Source of the DNA: Brachycybe producta
Taxonomy: Eukaryota; Arthropoda; Diplopoda; Playtdesmida; Andrognathidae
Direction: 5' to 3'
Assembly (NCBI GenBank): GCA_036925085.1
Contig: JAUPFP010000004.1
Location: forward strand, 6,398,329 to 6,462,328
Length of the DNA stretch: 64,000 bases
In this document: piece after piece, positions 11,815 to 23,573 of the stretch
Numbering within the stretch: position 1 is the stretch's first letter
Layout: each line of letters starts with the position of its first letter
Position numbers and translations under genes: made by a program
The notes under the pieces: model-generated
What the model was told of the DNA's origin: nothing
Databases searched by the model: none
Seen by the model: only the letters and a program-made list of their open reading frames with translations

Positions 11815-11935
11815 TACCCATACATACCGTATATACTCATACATGTACATCTAATATATACCCATATATGCCCATACATATAATATATACCCATACATAA
11901 CCATACAAACAGTATATATGAACTTAATTAATACA
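11815..11935 (+). repeat. Degenerate CATAC/TATAC-rich simple repeat
   Basis: Repeated CCCATACAT and TAATATATACCCATA motifs. Low-complexity intronic sequence. From here to 12660 no other structure was recognised. Confidence 0.5.
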
Positions 11936-12665
11936 AAGTCACTTGCATCAATATTGACTTTTATGATGTAACAAAGGTCTATAGGTTTCCTTGAATACCC
12001 TGTGCCATGTATAATAATATGCTATAAGTATACAATGTATATGCTTATGACTTAAGGCTTTGCAACCCAATGCAACATCAAGAAAGAAAAAAAAGTCTTA
12101 TCATACAAATAATGGAATGCTAGAAGAAGAAAAAAAAACGATTTCTCTTTATATGAAATAATACATGTGAGCTCCCATTCAAAACCACCATTTTGTAAAA
12201 TTTTTATTTTAATCATGATGCTGAAAAACACGGATGGTGTAATGCTTTTTTGACACTGTGAGGGTGGGTAGGGTATTCATAAGATTTTTTTATTCATACC
12301 ACAATTTTTTTTACTCAGTTCTATCTGTTTTTGAACTGTCGTTGCTATGCGTTTTACGCCGGTTCCACACTATGCTTGTACTTGCCACATATTTGCACTT
12401 ATATCTAAATATTTTTGCAAAGAGGGAGAAAAAAAACCTAAAAAAATTGTAATCAATTCAACTCAGTATATACTTTCAATCATCTTGAAAACAATGTGGC
12501 TAAATGGATAATTTCCAATCACAAGTGACAAGTTTAGACATCATTATGTTAAAGTAGTTTAACACAGAACTATCTGCAGGAAGAGAATGCCATAGTCTAT
12601 ATTTGTAAAAAAAAACTATAAATATGCATCAGTTTTCGTTCTAAGGGTTGTATACTTATTGATTA

Positions 12666-13322
12666 TTAAGGTGGCTGAATAGATACTTTTGTGTTTGAAG
12701 TAGAGGGTGGTGCCACAGCTAAGCCACATGCTAAGCTCCATAAATGTTTTTTTAGAAAATTTGAACTAGAGACCTACATTGTGCAAAAATTTGGAGCCCG
12801 GCTCAGCCCAGCCCGTGATACTTTATACTTGGTACAGCCCACAAAGCCCACCAGGCCAACAAAGCCCATTAGACCCATGAAGCCCACTGGCCGATGGGCT
12901 TTATGTAGGTCTCTAATTTGGACCCAAAAACATCAAGAGAACTTTTCTTTTAGAAATAACATTACAAAAATGTTTAAATTGTTTTCAAAACTAGAATGGT
13001 AGAAGATTTTTGTAAAAGTTTTTTCATAGCAATAAAAATAAACATTTTATAGAAGTTTGAATGAATGGACCCGTTTAAAACTATCATAATAAGTTTATTT
13101 AGAAAGATATCATCATGAAAAAAAATGTTTAGCATTATCACCAACTATTCTAGTTTCTAAAACACCTTGAATTTTTTTTGGTAATGTTTCTCCTGAAAAA
13201 ACATTCGCTTGAAAGACATAACGTTTCTCAAAATTGCGGGGATACAAAGACCTCCTATTGAATGTAATACCCGTGCAGGCGTGCCCCGTCCGGAGGGACA
13301 AAAACAAAATAAACACTTGAAT
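12666..13322. mobile_element. TTAA-flanked foldback element, family copy 2
   Basis: The left end is TTAA then GGTGGCTGAATAGATACTTT. The right end, reverse-complemented, reads TCAA then GTGTTTATTTTGTTTTTGTC. Internal arms also face each other: 12980-13055 (AAAACTAGAATGGTAGAAGA ... AATAAACATTTT) and 13080-13165 (reverse complement GAAACTAGAATAGTTGG ... AAATAAACTT). The whole is a palindrome with centre near 13065. The left arm holds an extra GC-rich block of GCCCACYAGGCC-like 9-mers at 12791-12900. The small frame 12691-13002 is repeat sequence. Confidence 0.65.
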
Positions 13323-13329
13323 TTTAGCT

Positions 13330-14390
13330 CATCTTAAGTCAAAAATAGTGCTAAACCTCATGAACGTTTGATAGGACGTTTTTAAAGTAAAAGTTAATGT
13401 GTTTAGTAATACCTTTGTCTCCTTTGTCTTAACATCATGAAGGATAAGACCCTAAATTTTTTTTAATTGACTTTGGATGTCCAATGGTCCATGTCTACTT
13501 ATAAGAGGATTGTTAGTCAAGAATCACTCACTCTTGAGTAGGGTGCTTTTTTTTGTTTTATTTTGTGAACCCATGTAATTCATGGTGAAAATATGCGTCT
13601 AGTGCACGCATTGTGTGAAACCGACCGGATATCCAACTTTTTTTTTAAAAAAGTTATGCATTTACACAGCTATGAACCAACCGAATCTTTTTTTTATATA
13701 TAAAAAAGACAATAAATTTCAGAAAGCTACAATTACTTCAAGGCGACATGTGCAAAAAAATTTTTGCATAAATTCTTCTCTTCTCTTTTCTTTTCTGTGT
13801 TCTTTGAAACGGAACCTACAATCACATTAACTCTAATTATTCTGTTCAAATAATGCATATTAAAGGCAGTGGCAAGAAACCATAACAATATTGCTCGCGT
13901 TTATGAGCTCTAAATTTGTACCTGTGCAGCTTTATCATCATCATCATCATAGGAAAACTTTAAAATAAAATAATGCATCACTTGACTATATAGAGGAAGT
14001 GACTTTGCTTGTAATGAAAGTGGCAACTAACTAAGAAGTAGAAGAATAAACTTGGTTGTTATTACTTACATAAACTAGTGTGAAATTGTAGCCAACTTAT
14101 AAAATGCCACATGTTATTTACGAGTGTGTCTGGAGAAACTATTACAAAAGTCACAGTTAACAAACATTTGACAAAAATAAGAAGAAAACAAAAATAACAC
14201 CATAACAAAATTGCACCAATAATTATCAATAAGAAAAGAAATTATAAATAACACCATTAAAACTTATTTAAAACAATTGAATAACTAAATCAGTAACATT
14301 CTTCAAATAATTACATGTATGTAAAATTAAGAAAATTAAGAATTTAGACCTGCAATTATTCTGTCTTTCTTTGCAAAATAATAAGGTCCA
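13330..14390. other. AT-rich intronic stretch
   Basis: Nothing coding recognised. A short (TCA)n run at 13934-13951 and T/A homopolymers only. Confidence 0.35.
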
Positions 14391-14394
14391 TCCA

Positions 14395-14610
14395 TATTTT
14401 TGGCAAATCATTACGACGGGCTGCCAACCTGGCATCGCACCCTTTCTTTTATACCCGGGCTAGGGACCGGCATCAGCGGGGTTTGGTTTTGGTCTGCCCT
14501 GAGTATTTTACTTCCTCAGTACCCTCCATAACTGGCGAGCATTCCACTTTCCGCCACCTGGGGTAGGCACCCGATGGTAGACCAGCAACCCCAAACAGGA
14601 TGCGAAATAA
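14395..14610. repeat. GC-rich insertion of unknown origin
   Basis: About 215 bp, clearly GC-richer than its flanks (GACGGGCTGCCAACCTGG, later ACCCGGGCTAGGGACCGGCA and GGGGTAGGCACCCGATGG). The abrupt change in composition suggests an inserted retroelement fragment, but no domain is readable. Identity open. Confidence 0.45.
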
Positions 14611-14856
14611 TAAGACAAACTAGAAAAATGTTTTAGAAACTAGAAGGGTAGTTCGATTTGGTTAAAGGTATTAGCATTTTGATTGCTTTCAAAATAAACT
14701 TTTTATAGACAAAAATAAGAAATATTGTCTACTTAAAGTTGGATCATTTTCAAACTCGCATAAAAAGCTTAGTTGGATAGATAACAACATTAAAAATAAC
14801 CTTTAAGTGATTGAGCCTTCTATATATATTTTCTAAATTCAAGTTTCTTTTCATTT

Positions 14857-15680
14857 TGTAACATTCCCGTTTTTTCACGGCTCACAGAGAGATCTCTGGT
14901 GGCCATTTGAAAGTGTCGAATGAACGTTGTTGCTCAAGTCTTTCGGTCTATTGGCACCAGTGTTGTATACTTGAACACCAGGGACACAAGGGTCGGTACC
15001 TCAGGAGTCCAGAGGTAGAAAATAGCACTGTCAAATCGGCTTACACGTGGCTGCTGGAGACTTCTTCTGGCGGTCGAATCATTTGGTCAAGTGGCGGCTG
15101 TAATACAAAGTCCCACGTCCTGAAAATAAATAGAGTTCACACATAGATCTTGATATATAACACAATCTCTTTATTGACAAAGACAGCAACTCGCTGTGGA
15201 TTGAGAAGAGTGTCAGGTAGGCTATTCTACATTCGTTTCACTATCAAGACTTTTCCCAATCCACACGGTCCTGTTTATGTATATTTGAGAACAAATACAA
15301 ACATATGAGTGGTGAACAAAGGCTCCAGGTGTGTCCAAGTCTTGGATAGAACCAGGACCTAAAATAATTACATAAAAATATAACAATAACATCTATAAGA
15401 TATAAAATAAATGAATACAATTAAGGAGGACATTCTTCTATCCTTCTTATAACTTTAAAAGATTCTCACAGACCAAGAGTTCTGCATCGTCGATTTCTCT
15501 AGGATACGTCCTATTAAAATCGCCGATGCAGGTCTCTTGTCTTTTCTTCTCATCTTGGTGGGCAGTAAGGTATTGTCTTTATAACCTCCCAGCCACCCCG
15601 AAGCTTGAGGTGAGAACCTGTCGATACATTCTTTAACTTCTACAGAGTGATTCCAAAATGATAAGATGGAATTCGTTACA
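14857..15680. mobile_element. Solo LTR with ATTT target duplication
   Basis: It starts TGTAACATTCCCG and ends GGAATTCGTTACA, so the ends form an imperfect inverted repeat with TG..CA termini. ATTT is directly repeated on both sides (14853-14856 and 15681-15684). Inside, GGGTCGGTACCTCAGGAGTC and the later CCTCCCAGCCACCCCGAAGC match the shorter LTR at 38708-39073. No internal retrotransposon region, so a recombination product. The 79-codon frame at 14907 is LTR sequence. Confidence 0.75.
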
Positions 15681-17479
15681 ATTTTGTACCTGAAAGACAG
15701 AATAATTAGAGTTTGAATGGTGTTTACACTTTAAAACTACCTTAAACAAAATAAAAGTAAAGAATTTCTCCAATTATCACAATAAATAAAATAATGCCAT
15801 AAGCTAATGGAATCAAACAGATTGTAGGCGGGGGCCGCTTGTTGGTTTGGTTCTTGATATGTTGACTAGCGTTCGTTTCAATAAGTTCACAATATTATTT
15901 ATTAGTAATTTTCTAATTTATTGATTTTATGCGGACATTTCTGCCCTGATTAAAGCCTTTAAGGTGTTTTAAGGACATTTAAGCACTTACTTTTTGGCTA
16001 TTTTGGGAAAATAGCAAAATGTATAAAATAATTTTTTTCTTCTCATTTTTGCGTGCGTTTTCAAGTTTTGTGAGTTTATGAACATATTTTTTTGCACACA
16101 TTGAATTCTGCTGATGCTTTTTCATCCTTTTTCAGTGGCCAACATTCCAGAGAATTTTTATTTATTATTTTTTCTCGTTATAGTGAACTTAGGCAAATCG
16201 TGCGTTTTTAACTTTTTGTCATTGTAAAGTTTTTACGACTTTTATAGGAAATTCCTAACCCCTTTTTGCGCAAAATAATTTTAATGTTTTGTCTAACTCA
16301 GTATGTTTTTTAGTTATGTTTTTCTAATAAGTGAGTTTTGGTGTGATAAAACTAGTGTATAATGACAAAAATATTTTAAAAAAATCAAAGTTAAATAGCG
16401 TAGGACTTGGTGTTCAAATGTTAACAAAAAATATCATCCTACACAATCAGTTTTCTAGTTGCAATTTCGGTTCCTGGTTTGAAATTGGTTAGAAAAAAGT
16501 AAATTAAAAACATCAGTCACCCCCTTGTTTGAAGGCAATCACTGCTAACATTTCTGCTTAGAGGGGGAGTCAATTTTTTTGGGATCCCTTGTTGCCCTGT
16601 TTGTTAATCGTTTATTCGCCACATGTGCTGCAAACTACATTTGTAATTTAACATTTTTGTTAAAAAAATTGGCTTAATGTGCTTTTGTCATTTAATGCAA
16701 TTTAGATAAAACAACTAAACCCATTAATTAAAAAAAATGATAAATGTTTTTTTATTTTTATGCTTTTTATTTTTTTTCATTTCTTAGTTACAATCCTAAT
16801 TATTTAAGAAAATTTCAAATGTTTTTGACGAACACATTTATAAATAAGAAAAGAAGAAAAAACAGAAAGCAAAAAACAAAAAGACATTTAAAGGAAAAGT
16901 TAGAAAGAAGACAAAAGCTTTCTTAAAGAAGTAGTATATCATTGGAATGAATAAAAAAGACCTTGATGCTTGCGTGTGTCTCCAACATAATGGTTCTTAT
17001 CCAATGCCATGCTAACAATTAGTTTGTAAAAAAAAACATCTATTGTGCACATTTTGGCTAAGGGCGGGGAAGTTTTCTAGGCGCCATTATCGGATAACAG
17101 CTTGTCAGCTGTTTAAGTATTAAGAACATTTTACTCTTAAAAGTTGCTTTTTTCTTTTCTTCTGTAACATAAATACCGGTTGGCGCAAGTAAAACAAATC
17201 TTGGCGAAAACTGTGAAAATTACAAATTTGCAATTTTAGCTCATTTTTTAAAAAAATAACATTTCAAAGTTCATTTTTACAAATAAGTGAATTTTTATTG
17301 ATTAACAAAAAAACTATCAAAGTTATTGAATTTTGAAAACAACTTTTTAAAATAAGTCCATAAGTAAGTTCTACTTAATGAGTGGATTGTTTAACCAATG
17401 TCTTTAAATTTGGGTTATGTTTTAACTATTGCCAAAAATCTCACATGCATTAATTATGTGGTTTTGAAGATATTCATGT
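15681..17479. other. AT-rich intronic stretch
   Basis: No supported gene or transposon. The Lys-rich 60-codon frame at 16744 is low-complexity. 16000-17400 is mostly T/A homopolymer-rich. Confidence 0.35.
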
Positions 17480-17770
17480 TTAAGGTGGCTGGATAGTTAA
17501 TTCTTTTTCGCATAGTTCTGACAAGATTCCCATTCTTCAATTGCAAGTTTTTATTTTTCATTGATTGCGAAAAAAAACGTGCAATTGAAGAATGGAAATC
17601 TTTTAAAATAAATTTTTTGTTTCATTAAACGTTGATGTAAAAAACGTTAAAATAGGCCGATTTTTGCCTTAAAAGTATTTTAAAAGATAATATTTAAAAA
17701 AAAACGTTTAGTATATCATCTACTAATCTACTTTCTAAAATAATTTTAATTTCATCTAAAGATATAATCA
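17480..17770. repeat. TTAA-flanked repeat, family copy 3, with a hairpin
   Basis: It begins TTAA-GGTGGCTGGATAG. A later segment at 17700-17755 (ACGTTTAGTATATCATC ... CTACTTTCTAAAAT) matches 13125-13165 of copy 2. A private hairpin has arms GATTCCCATTCTTCAATTGC (17525) and GCAATTGAAGAATGGAAATC (to 17600), a 21-bp stem with one mismatch. Right end undefined. Confidence 0.6.
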
Positions 17771-17959
17771 TACTAAGACATACATGAATGTGATAATTTT
17801 TTTTAATTTTATGATAAGATGTCTTGCAATATTCATAGCAATTTTTTGTATTTTTGTTGTTGTTGCAGCAATTGTATTTTTTTGCTGTAAAAAATATTGC
17901 AAGTGTGATTGTGTTGTTCTTGATGCTATATTGCACAGCCATTGGCAAGAAGGATTTCT

Positions 17960-18686
17960 TTAAATACTTGATCGATTTTTAAATATATATTTTCAAAATT
18001 CAATAACTTTCATAATTGTTGACCGGATGTGTTTCAAAATTTTCTACGAATAAATGTTGCTGCAATGTTTTTAACTATATTAACTGCAATTTCATTTTGT
18101 GTTGCTTTTATATATTTTTTTTTTTGAGAAATTCATATTTTTTTTTATAACTAAAACGCGTTTTACATGTGCCACTTGGTTTTATTGCGTAAATGTCGCA
18201 ACGAATACAATGACTTAAAATAATTTATGCACGCCTCCATCAACTGCATTTATACCAGAAAAGCATGCAAATAAATTTCACTTTACATCTACGCTTATTG
18301 GTGACTGGATGCTCAGTTTAGTTTTATATTGCTATATAAATAAAGAAAGAAAAAAAAACTCTTTACAGTCTTTTCTATGTGTAAAAAAAAGAACTCCTTG
18401 GTGGAATAACACAAAAAGAAATAGAAAACTTATCCTAAAGTTGTCTGCTGTAATAAGAATATCTCATCGTTGCTAAACTAATATATTTAGTCTATCTTGA
18501 TGTTGTCGAAACAAAGGTAAATTCTTCAATTAAGGGTTCTTTTATTTTCAAACAGATTCGAAACATTTGTTTTATAGTTTTTTAATCAAACATGTCTAAT
18601 TCTTAATTTCTAATAAAAATAATATTGGAAGTTTAATGACAAAGTTTAAAAAATAATGAACTTTAACTAGGACATTCAAAAACCGA
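17960..18686. other. AT-rich intronic stretch
   Basis: Nothing recognised. Confidence 0.3.
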
Positions 18687-19270
18687 GGTTTCTATTAGGG
18701 TTTTTATTACCGGTTTTATCGTTACCAGTAAACCGGTATTATCGGTCTATTTTGTTACATCGGTATTACCGGTAAATTGTGACCTTTCAAATACCAATTT
18801 TTCGGTTAAAATGTTTTATGTTGATTTAGATAAAATAAATTGACCAATATTTAAGAACCATCTTAGTTTGAAATTCAAATTTCACATACAAGATACAATA
18901 TATTGTCGCTTATGCTGTGCAGTGTGCATGTGCCTGTGTGTAAATTCACGGAGAGAATTGGATAGAATATAACGCACTGCTCAATGGTAGTAAGCAATTG
19001 ATGGTGTGAAAAAAAAAACACTCAAAAGATTTGCTGTCTGACACACACACACACACAGCCACTGCTAGCATGTAGAAAATAACGGTATATCTACAAAATA
19101 GTGAATAAAATATGAGAACTGATTGTGTGATAAAATGTTTTTTTTTTATTTAAATGGAATATAAATTTTTAGCTTTTATTACCGAAATTTACCGGTATTA
19201 CCGGTTTCGGTAATGCTGCATTAAAGAAAACCCGATAATGCTATAAGGTGACTGGAAATGGAAACCCTAA
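18687..19270. mobile_element. Element with ACCGGT-rich ends
   Basis: The left end has TAGGGTTTTTATTACCGG and several ACCGGT/TACCGGTAA palindromes (18700-18775). The right end has the reverse set (TTACCGAAATTTACCGG, TATTACCGGTTTCGGTAA) and closes with GGAAACCCTAA, the complement of the opening TTAGGGTTT. Inside is AT-rich DNA with a 16-bp CA run (19041). It looks like a non-autonomous DNA transposon; no clear target duplication. Confidence 0.55.
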
Positions 19271-19384
19271 CTTGTTTCAGTCTTTTTTATTTTTATTTTG
19301 AAACCCTGTTGTTAAAAAAAGGTTAAAGTTGAAGTATTAAATGCTGACTTCCAAGTTTATTCACTTTACTTAGCTAACTAATAA

Positions 19385-19495
19385 TTCAATTTGAAACTTG
19401 ACTAGTTTGAAACTTAACAGTTTTAAACTTGCTCAGTTTTTGTTTTTGCAGTTTGAAACTGGTTCAATTTTGAAACTTATTTAGTTTGACTCGTA
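19385..19495 (+). repeat. Degenerate tandem repeat of AGTTTGAAACTTG
   Basis: Five to six units of about 18-22 bp built on (C/A)AGTTTGAAACTTG, e.g. CTAGTTTGAAACTTAACAG. Confidence 0.65.
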
Positions 19496-19499
19496 ATTT

Positions 19500-21200
19500 T
19501 GGTGCCACTAAAGGGTGCGCTGCCACAATCAACTTTTCCAATAACTTGAAGAAAAAATACTAATTGCTGAGTTTGGTTTATCTAGTTAGCTATTTTATAG
19601 CCCACTTTTTTTAAAAAATTGCCCAATTTTTTTCTTCTAAAAAATGATATCAATCTTAGTTTGTGTTTTTTTTTTTGCTCGAAAGAGCAAAATTTAAATT
19701 GTCTTGGCTGAAGAATTTATGAAAAACTAATGAAAAAGTAAATCGTGAAAAAAAAACGCGCCAAAAGAAATCTGCTTTACAAAATCCAAACAAGGATCCA
19801 GGTTGATCAAGTATACATTTGAAGCAATTTTTAATGTGTATTTTAAGAATCTTAAGTATTTGTTCATATTTCAGACAAGCGCGTAGGCGTACAAACTCAT
19901 TAATCTAATGAAAGCAGAAATTTTTTGTGTCACTACAAATTAAAACTTCTCTGAAAAAGAAATCAATAATTTAATTAATTTTATATTAAATTAGTTGTCT
20001 ATTTGTCATTCTACCTCATTGTTTGAACGATTATTATACTAAAAATAGTATATACCTATAATTAAATAAGACAATTATTAGGATAATTATTTTTTTTTAT
20101 TCAAGTTACAATTTAGTTGCTATTTTACGATTGGGATAAAAATATATTTAATATGTCAATGTTGTAAAATTCTACAGCCATCTACGGAATGCTCACAGAG
20201 ATGTCTCCCGTGGTTGGTGGCCTGCTCAAAATACTTATTTTTTTCTCAGCATTTCTGGAGTGCAAACTGTTTGAATAGAAGAAGATGAAAATGTTTGAAA
20301 ATTAGGGAGACTAGTAGAACAAACGAAATGGTTTTTTTTTAAATGTTAAAATCTTTAAAAAAAAATTTAACATTTTGTAGATTACGTAAAATCGTGAGCA
20401 TTGTTGTCCACCAATGCTTGTTTGTTTCAGAAATGCCTGAAAGCCTAGTCAGCTTGATGGTTTGTCTACCTGATATCACCGATATGCACATTGTCTAACA
20501 TTTTAGCGTTGCTGCAGATCGCTTGTTTGTAGAAGAAATTCTGCAAATTTATTCATTTTTCGGATTGACTTTGGTGGCAACATTCAAAATTTAAACAACT
20601 GCTTTATATACTACTGTCAACCTAAGTCAGTCTATTTTGCTATTTTATATTATAAAATATTTTATATTGTGGTTATACGGCAATTTTTTTATTAATTGGT
20701 TTACATTGTCATTTTTTATGGAACAATAATACAAATGGCATGCCCACATGTCCACATTTCCAGTTAACACGTGCTGATTACAAATTTCATTTGGTAAAAA
20801 AAATAACTTAATACATGAATGTCTCAAGCTATAAAGTAAGACCAACAAACATTAGGCTTTTTGAAATTAAAAAGGCTGGTTAGAGGGTAAGTTCTTCTAG
20901 ATTTTTAAGAACAGATGGATTAGGATTCTGAATTAACTCTAGTCTCTAGTAAAACTTTTTTGGTTGCAAAAAGCATAATTCTTTTTCACTTATTCATTAG
21001 CAAGTCTCTTCACCAAAAAAATACTTATAAGTTATCTTCATTTGTATTCAACACAACCCAATAACATAATTGCTGATTGGTCTCAAATGTAAAATTAAAT
21101 TCTTGTAAACTTTTTTTTTTGATTCAATATTTTTTTTTAAATTTCATTAGCCACATTTTATCAAAATTCATTTTTTATTCAAAGTTTTACGTTTTTCACC
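19500..21200. other. AT-rich intronic stretch
   Basis: No supported gene. Around 20175-20225 ATGCTCACAGAGATGTCTCC resembles the beginning of the LTR at 14857 (GGCTCACAGAGAGATCTCT), a possible small fragment. The minus frame 20645-20848 is not recognisable. Confidence 0.35.
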
Positions 21201-21217
21201 ATTATATATATATAATA

Positions 21218-21490
21218 TCCCAGGTGTGTGTGTGTGTGTGTGTGTAGTAACAAAAACCATTGAAGCACGTCGGAATTTATATAAATTTGAATAAATGAAC
21301 CGTTTTTTTTTTCTCAAGGTCAACTATATGTTGAACTCTTCCTTTGGAAAGTGTGGAAGGGGGGGAGAGAGAAAAGTGGGAGGGGGTGACTGAAATTGAA
21401 ATGAAAGGAGTAAAAAAAAGAAAAAACGACGCGCATGCGCACAATTGCCTGGATTTTGCTCCCGTCATTTATGACGGGTTACCCCACTAG
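21218..21490 (+). mobile_element. Helitron-like non-autonomous element, copy 1
   Basis: Starts TCCCAGG after an A, then a TG microsatellite. A middle block AATTGAAATGAAAGGAGT follows, and it ends with a hairpin (CCCGTCA-TTTA-TGACGGG) and TTACCCCACTAG before a T. TC start, terminal hairpin, CTAG end and A/T flanks fit a Helitron. Two more copies share the right end (39909, 61893). The TA-rich run upstream (21202-21217) is also shared with copy 3, so the 5' edge is uncertain. The minus frame 21277-21468 is part of the repeat. It lies 95 bp before the Ig2 exon. Confidence 0.6.
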
Positions 21491-21584
21491 TTTTGTCATA
21501 TTATTTGCCAAATCTCCTCAGTGTGTCATTATTTTTATATCAAAATATGAAATTTAATCTGTTTTCATTTATTTCTATTTACAG

Positions 21585-21881
21585 TTCCAAAAGCAACAGT
21601 GAATGGTGGAGTGCCAGAATATTATATCAAGAGCGGCAGCACCATCACTTTAACATGCATAATTACGGATAGCCCAGATCCTTCGTTTGTTTTCTGGTAC
21701 CATAATGACCGTATGATTAACTATGATACTCTACGAGGTGGCATTCAAGTGAAGACTGAGACTGGCTCCATTACTACTAGTATCCTCTATGTGGGTGATG
21801 CTCAACATGTGGATTCTGGCAACTACACTTGCAGCTCAGCAGATGCTCCACCAACTAGTATCACAGTACACGTACTTAATG
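21585..21881 (+). CDS. dpr: Dpr-family protein, exon for Ig domain 2
   Basis: Complete second Ig domain of the Dpr protein. The acceptor is TTTCTATTTACAG at 21584; the first two bases complete a Val codon split with the 8740-8953 exon. Within 98 whole codons: strand B Cys24 (ITLTCIITD), WYHNDRMINYD with the core Trp37, RGGIQVKTETG, then DSGNYTCSS with Cys82. NYT at 79-81 is a possible N-glycosylation site. The domain ends ITVHVLNG, the usual end of Dpr Ig2. The donor G|GTAATG follows 21881, phase 1, matching the next exon. If the intron is not spliced, the frame stops after 15 extra codons. Spacing C24-W37-C82 is normal for the fold. Confidence 0.95.
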
Positions 21882-22229
21882 GTAATGGTATAACGTTCAT
21901 TATGGGGGATACATTTGAGAACGCCTAGGTTTGTTTGCATTCATGAGAGCACTGTAGAAACTGCTAGCGTAGAATACCAGCAGCACTTAATGAATATATG
22001 CGGTTATCTATAAGTCAGTTAGCTGTACCTCACGGTAGTATACACTACGTCTAGCCTTTCAGTGTGGTGTTACCTAAGCATGTTGTTGTTAGGCTTCATT
22101 TGGAATGGACTAGGTTTCGTCAAAAAAAATAGCTAGAAATTCACCCAGGTGTGAGCGTGATGGTCTTCTTCTACTTTTGACCCTCTTCTTGTAAACTATC
22201 GAATGGTTACCATTCTAGGTTCACCCAAG

Positions 22230-22345
22230 GGGACAGCAGTATCCGGATGGTGATGAATTGCCGATGCTTCTTGAAGAAAATGACATTTCCCAGAAAGGTG
22301 GTTACCACCATTTCTGATCGCCTTATTCAGATGCTCCGCAGGGTA
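22230..22345 (+). repeat. Dispersed repeat shared with 9520-9600
   Basis: AGAAAGGTGGTTACCACC and TTTCTGATCG correspond to AGAAGGATGGTGACC and TTTCTGATCG. In the second Dpr intron. Confidence 0.4.
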
Positions 22346-22506
22346 CTTTGCCTCCTTGATTCTAAGGTGCCTTTAATCATCTGAAGATTATTTGACACAC
22401 ATACAGACAATGCTACTTTTTATTAAAACACTTTATTCATCTTTGCATAAGACATACAAAACTACAAAAAGGAGTTGTTACTGAATTAATACATCGACGT
22501 AAAACG

Positions 22507-22731
22507 GACGTTCCATGGGCCCATTATTGTATAACGGAATGAAATCTACATAAGACAAGTGTGAACGAATTTGAGAAAGCAAAATGGATGACGAACAAAG
22601 AGGAGTGCGGTGCTTTTATACACTTGGACCTGTGTACACCGACGAGGTGCAACCAGGTTTAAATGACCACATCCCCAGGGATATTCTTTTGGACTCACAA
22701 ATACGTTTATACACCAGGGGAGGGAGGGACA
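22507..22731 (+). repeat. Duplicated LTR-like segment, copy 1
   Basis: GGGCCCATTATTGTATAACG, then AAATCTACATAAGACAAG, GGTGCTTTTATA and GGACCTGTGTACACCGACGA recur in the same order at 23079-23230. It ends near AGGGGAGGGAGGGAC. It looks like a promoter/poly(A) region of a retroelement. The 106-codon frame at 22584 is mostly this repeat. Confidence 0.6.
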
Positions 22732-22809
22732 GTGAGGAGTCATGCATGCACTCCCGGGCTAGCATTATCAGGAGTTGTGGAATACCAGGTCATACACAGG
22801 CTTGTGTTT

Positions 22810-22875
22810 TTTTTAAAGCATTAAAATTACCACAAGAGGTCAAGACAGGTCCCAGAAGTTCCAAAAAGTATTTAA
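22810..22875 (+). repeat. Small shared segment encoding KALKLPQE..TGPRSS
   Basis: AAAGCATTAAAATTACCAC and GACAGGTCCCAGAAGTTCC match the reverse complement of 27165-27225 (AAAGCTCTAAAAATGCCTC, CTGGCCCCAGAAGTTCCC). The conceptual peptides agree as well. Probably a fragment of one repeat family. Confidence 0.5.
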
Positions 22876-23066
22876 AACTACAGACCATGCACCTGTGCAT
22901 CTAAATGTTTTTGGCACTGTGACTACTAATTCGAAATGTGACTATCAAGATATACGTATACATAAAGGTAGGAAAATTTCATTTTAGGCCCATAGTCTAG
23001 AAATACGGTTGGTTGGGACAAACTTTTTTACCCCGCTTACAAGAATGAATTGTTACTTAAAGGTGA

Positions 23067-23261
23067 AGTGTCCACGGGCCCATTGTTGTATTACAGAATA
23101 AAATCTACATAAGACAAGCTGAACTGTTTAGGAGAAAAACGTGGTGCTTTTATAGGCTTTGACCTGTGTACACAAATGAGGTGCAAGCAGGTCCAAGCGA
23201 CCACGCTCCGAGAGGTATTAATCCGCTCCAAACAGGTTCGTACGCACGGGGAGGGAACTAC
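23067..23261 (+). repeat. Duplicated LTR-like segment, copy 2
   Basis: Matches 22507-22731 block by block (GGGCCCATTGTTGTATTACA, AAATCTACATAAGACAAG, TGACCTGTGTACACAAATGA, GGGGAGGGAAC). Offset about 560-570 bp; roughly three-quarters identical by eye. Confidence 0.6.
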
Positions 23262-23573
23262 TCTTGAACTACCGGGTGTTACAAATATTTAAGTAAAAAT
23301 TGAATGTGTATAAGAGGATTTTGGACCATTGTGCACGTCTATGTGAGCAACTATAGAAACAAAAAAACACCCAATTTGTGTGCGTTGTGTCACAAATTTC
23401 TTGTGGGTTTGTCTTGACAGCTAACAGTTGTTTCAGTTTTGTTTTGTTTTCAAAGACTTGCTTTTTCTGACATATTTGTTGCGTTTTTGTCTTGAACTGT
23501 TGTTGCACTTTTGTCGGCTTGATGTGATCCCGGCCTAATATTTTTTACATTTTTGATTCTTTTATTTTTGTAG

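Noticed and set aside
12691-13002. Frame with PTKPTRPTKPIRP, resembling a Pro-rich or collagen-like peptide
   Set aside because: Made by a short GCCCACYAGGCC-type repeat inside the foldback element.
16744-16926. 60-codon Phe- then Lys-rich frame
   Set aside because: Low-complexity T- and A-rich DNA in the middle of the Dpr intron.
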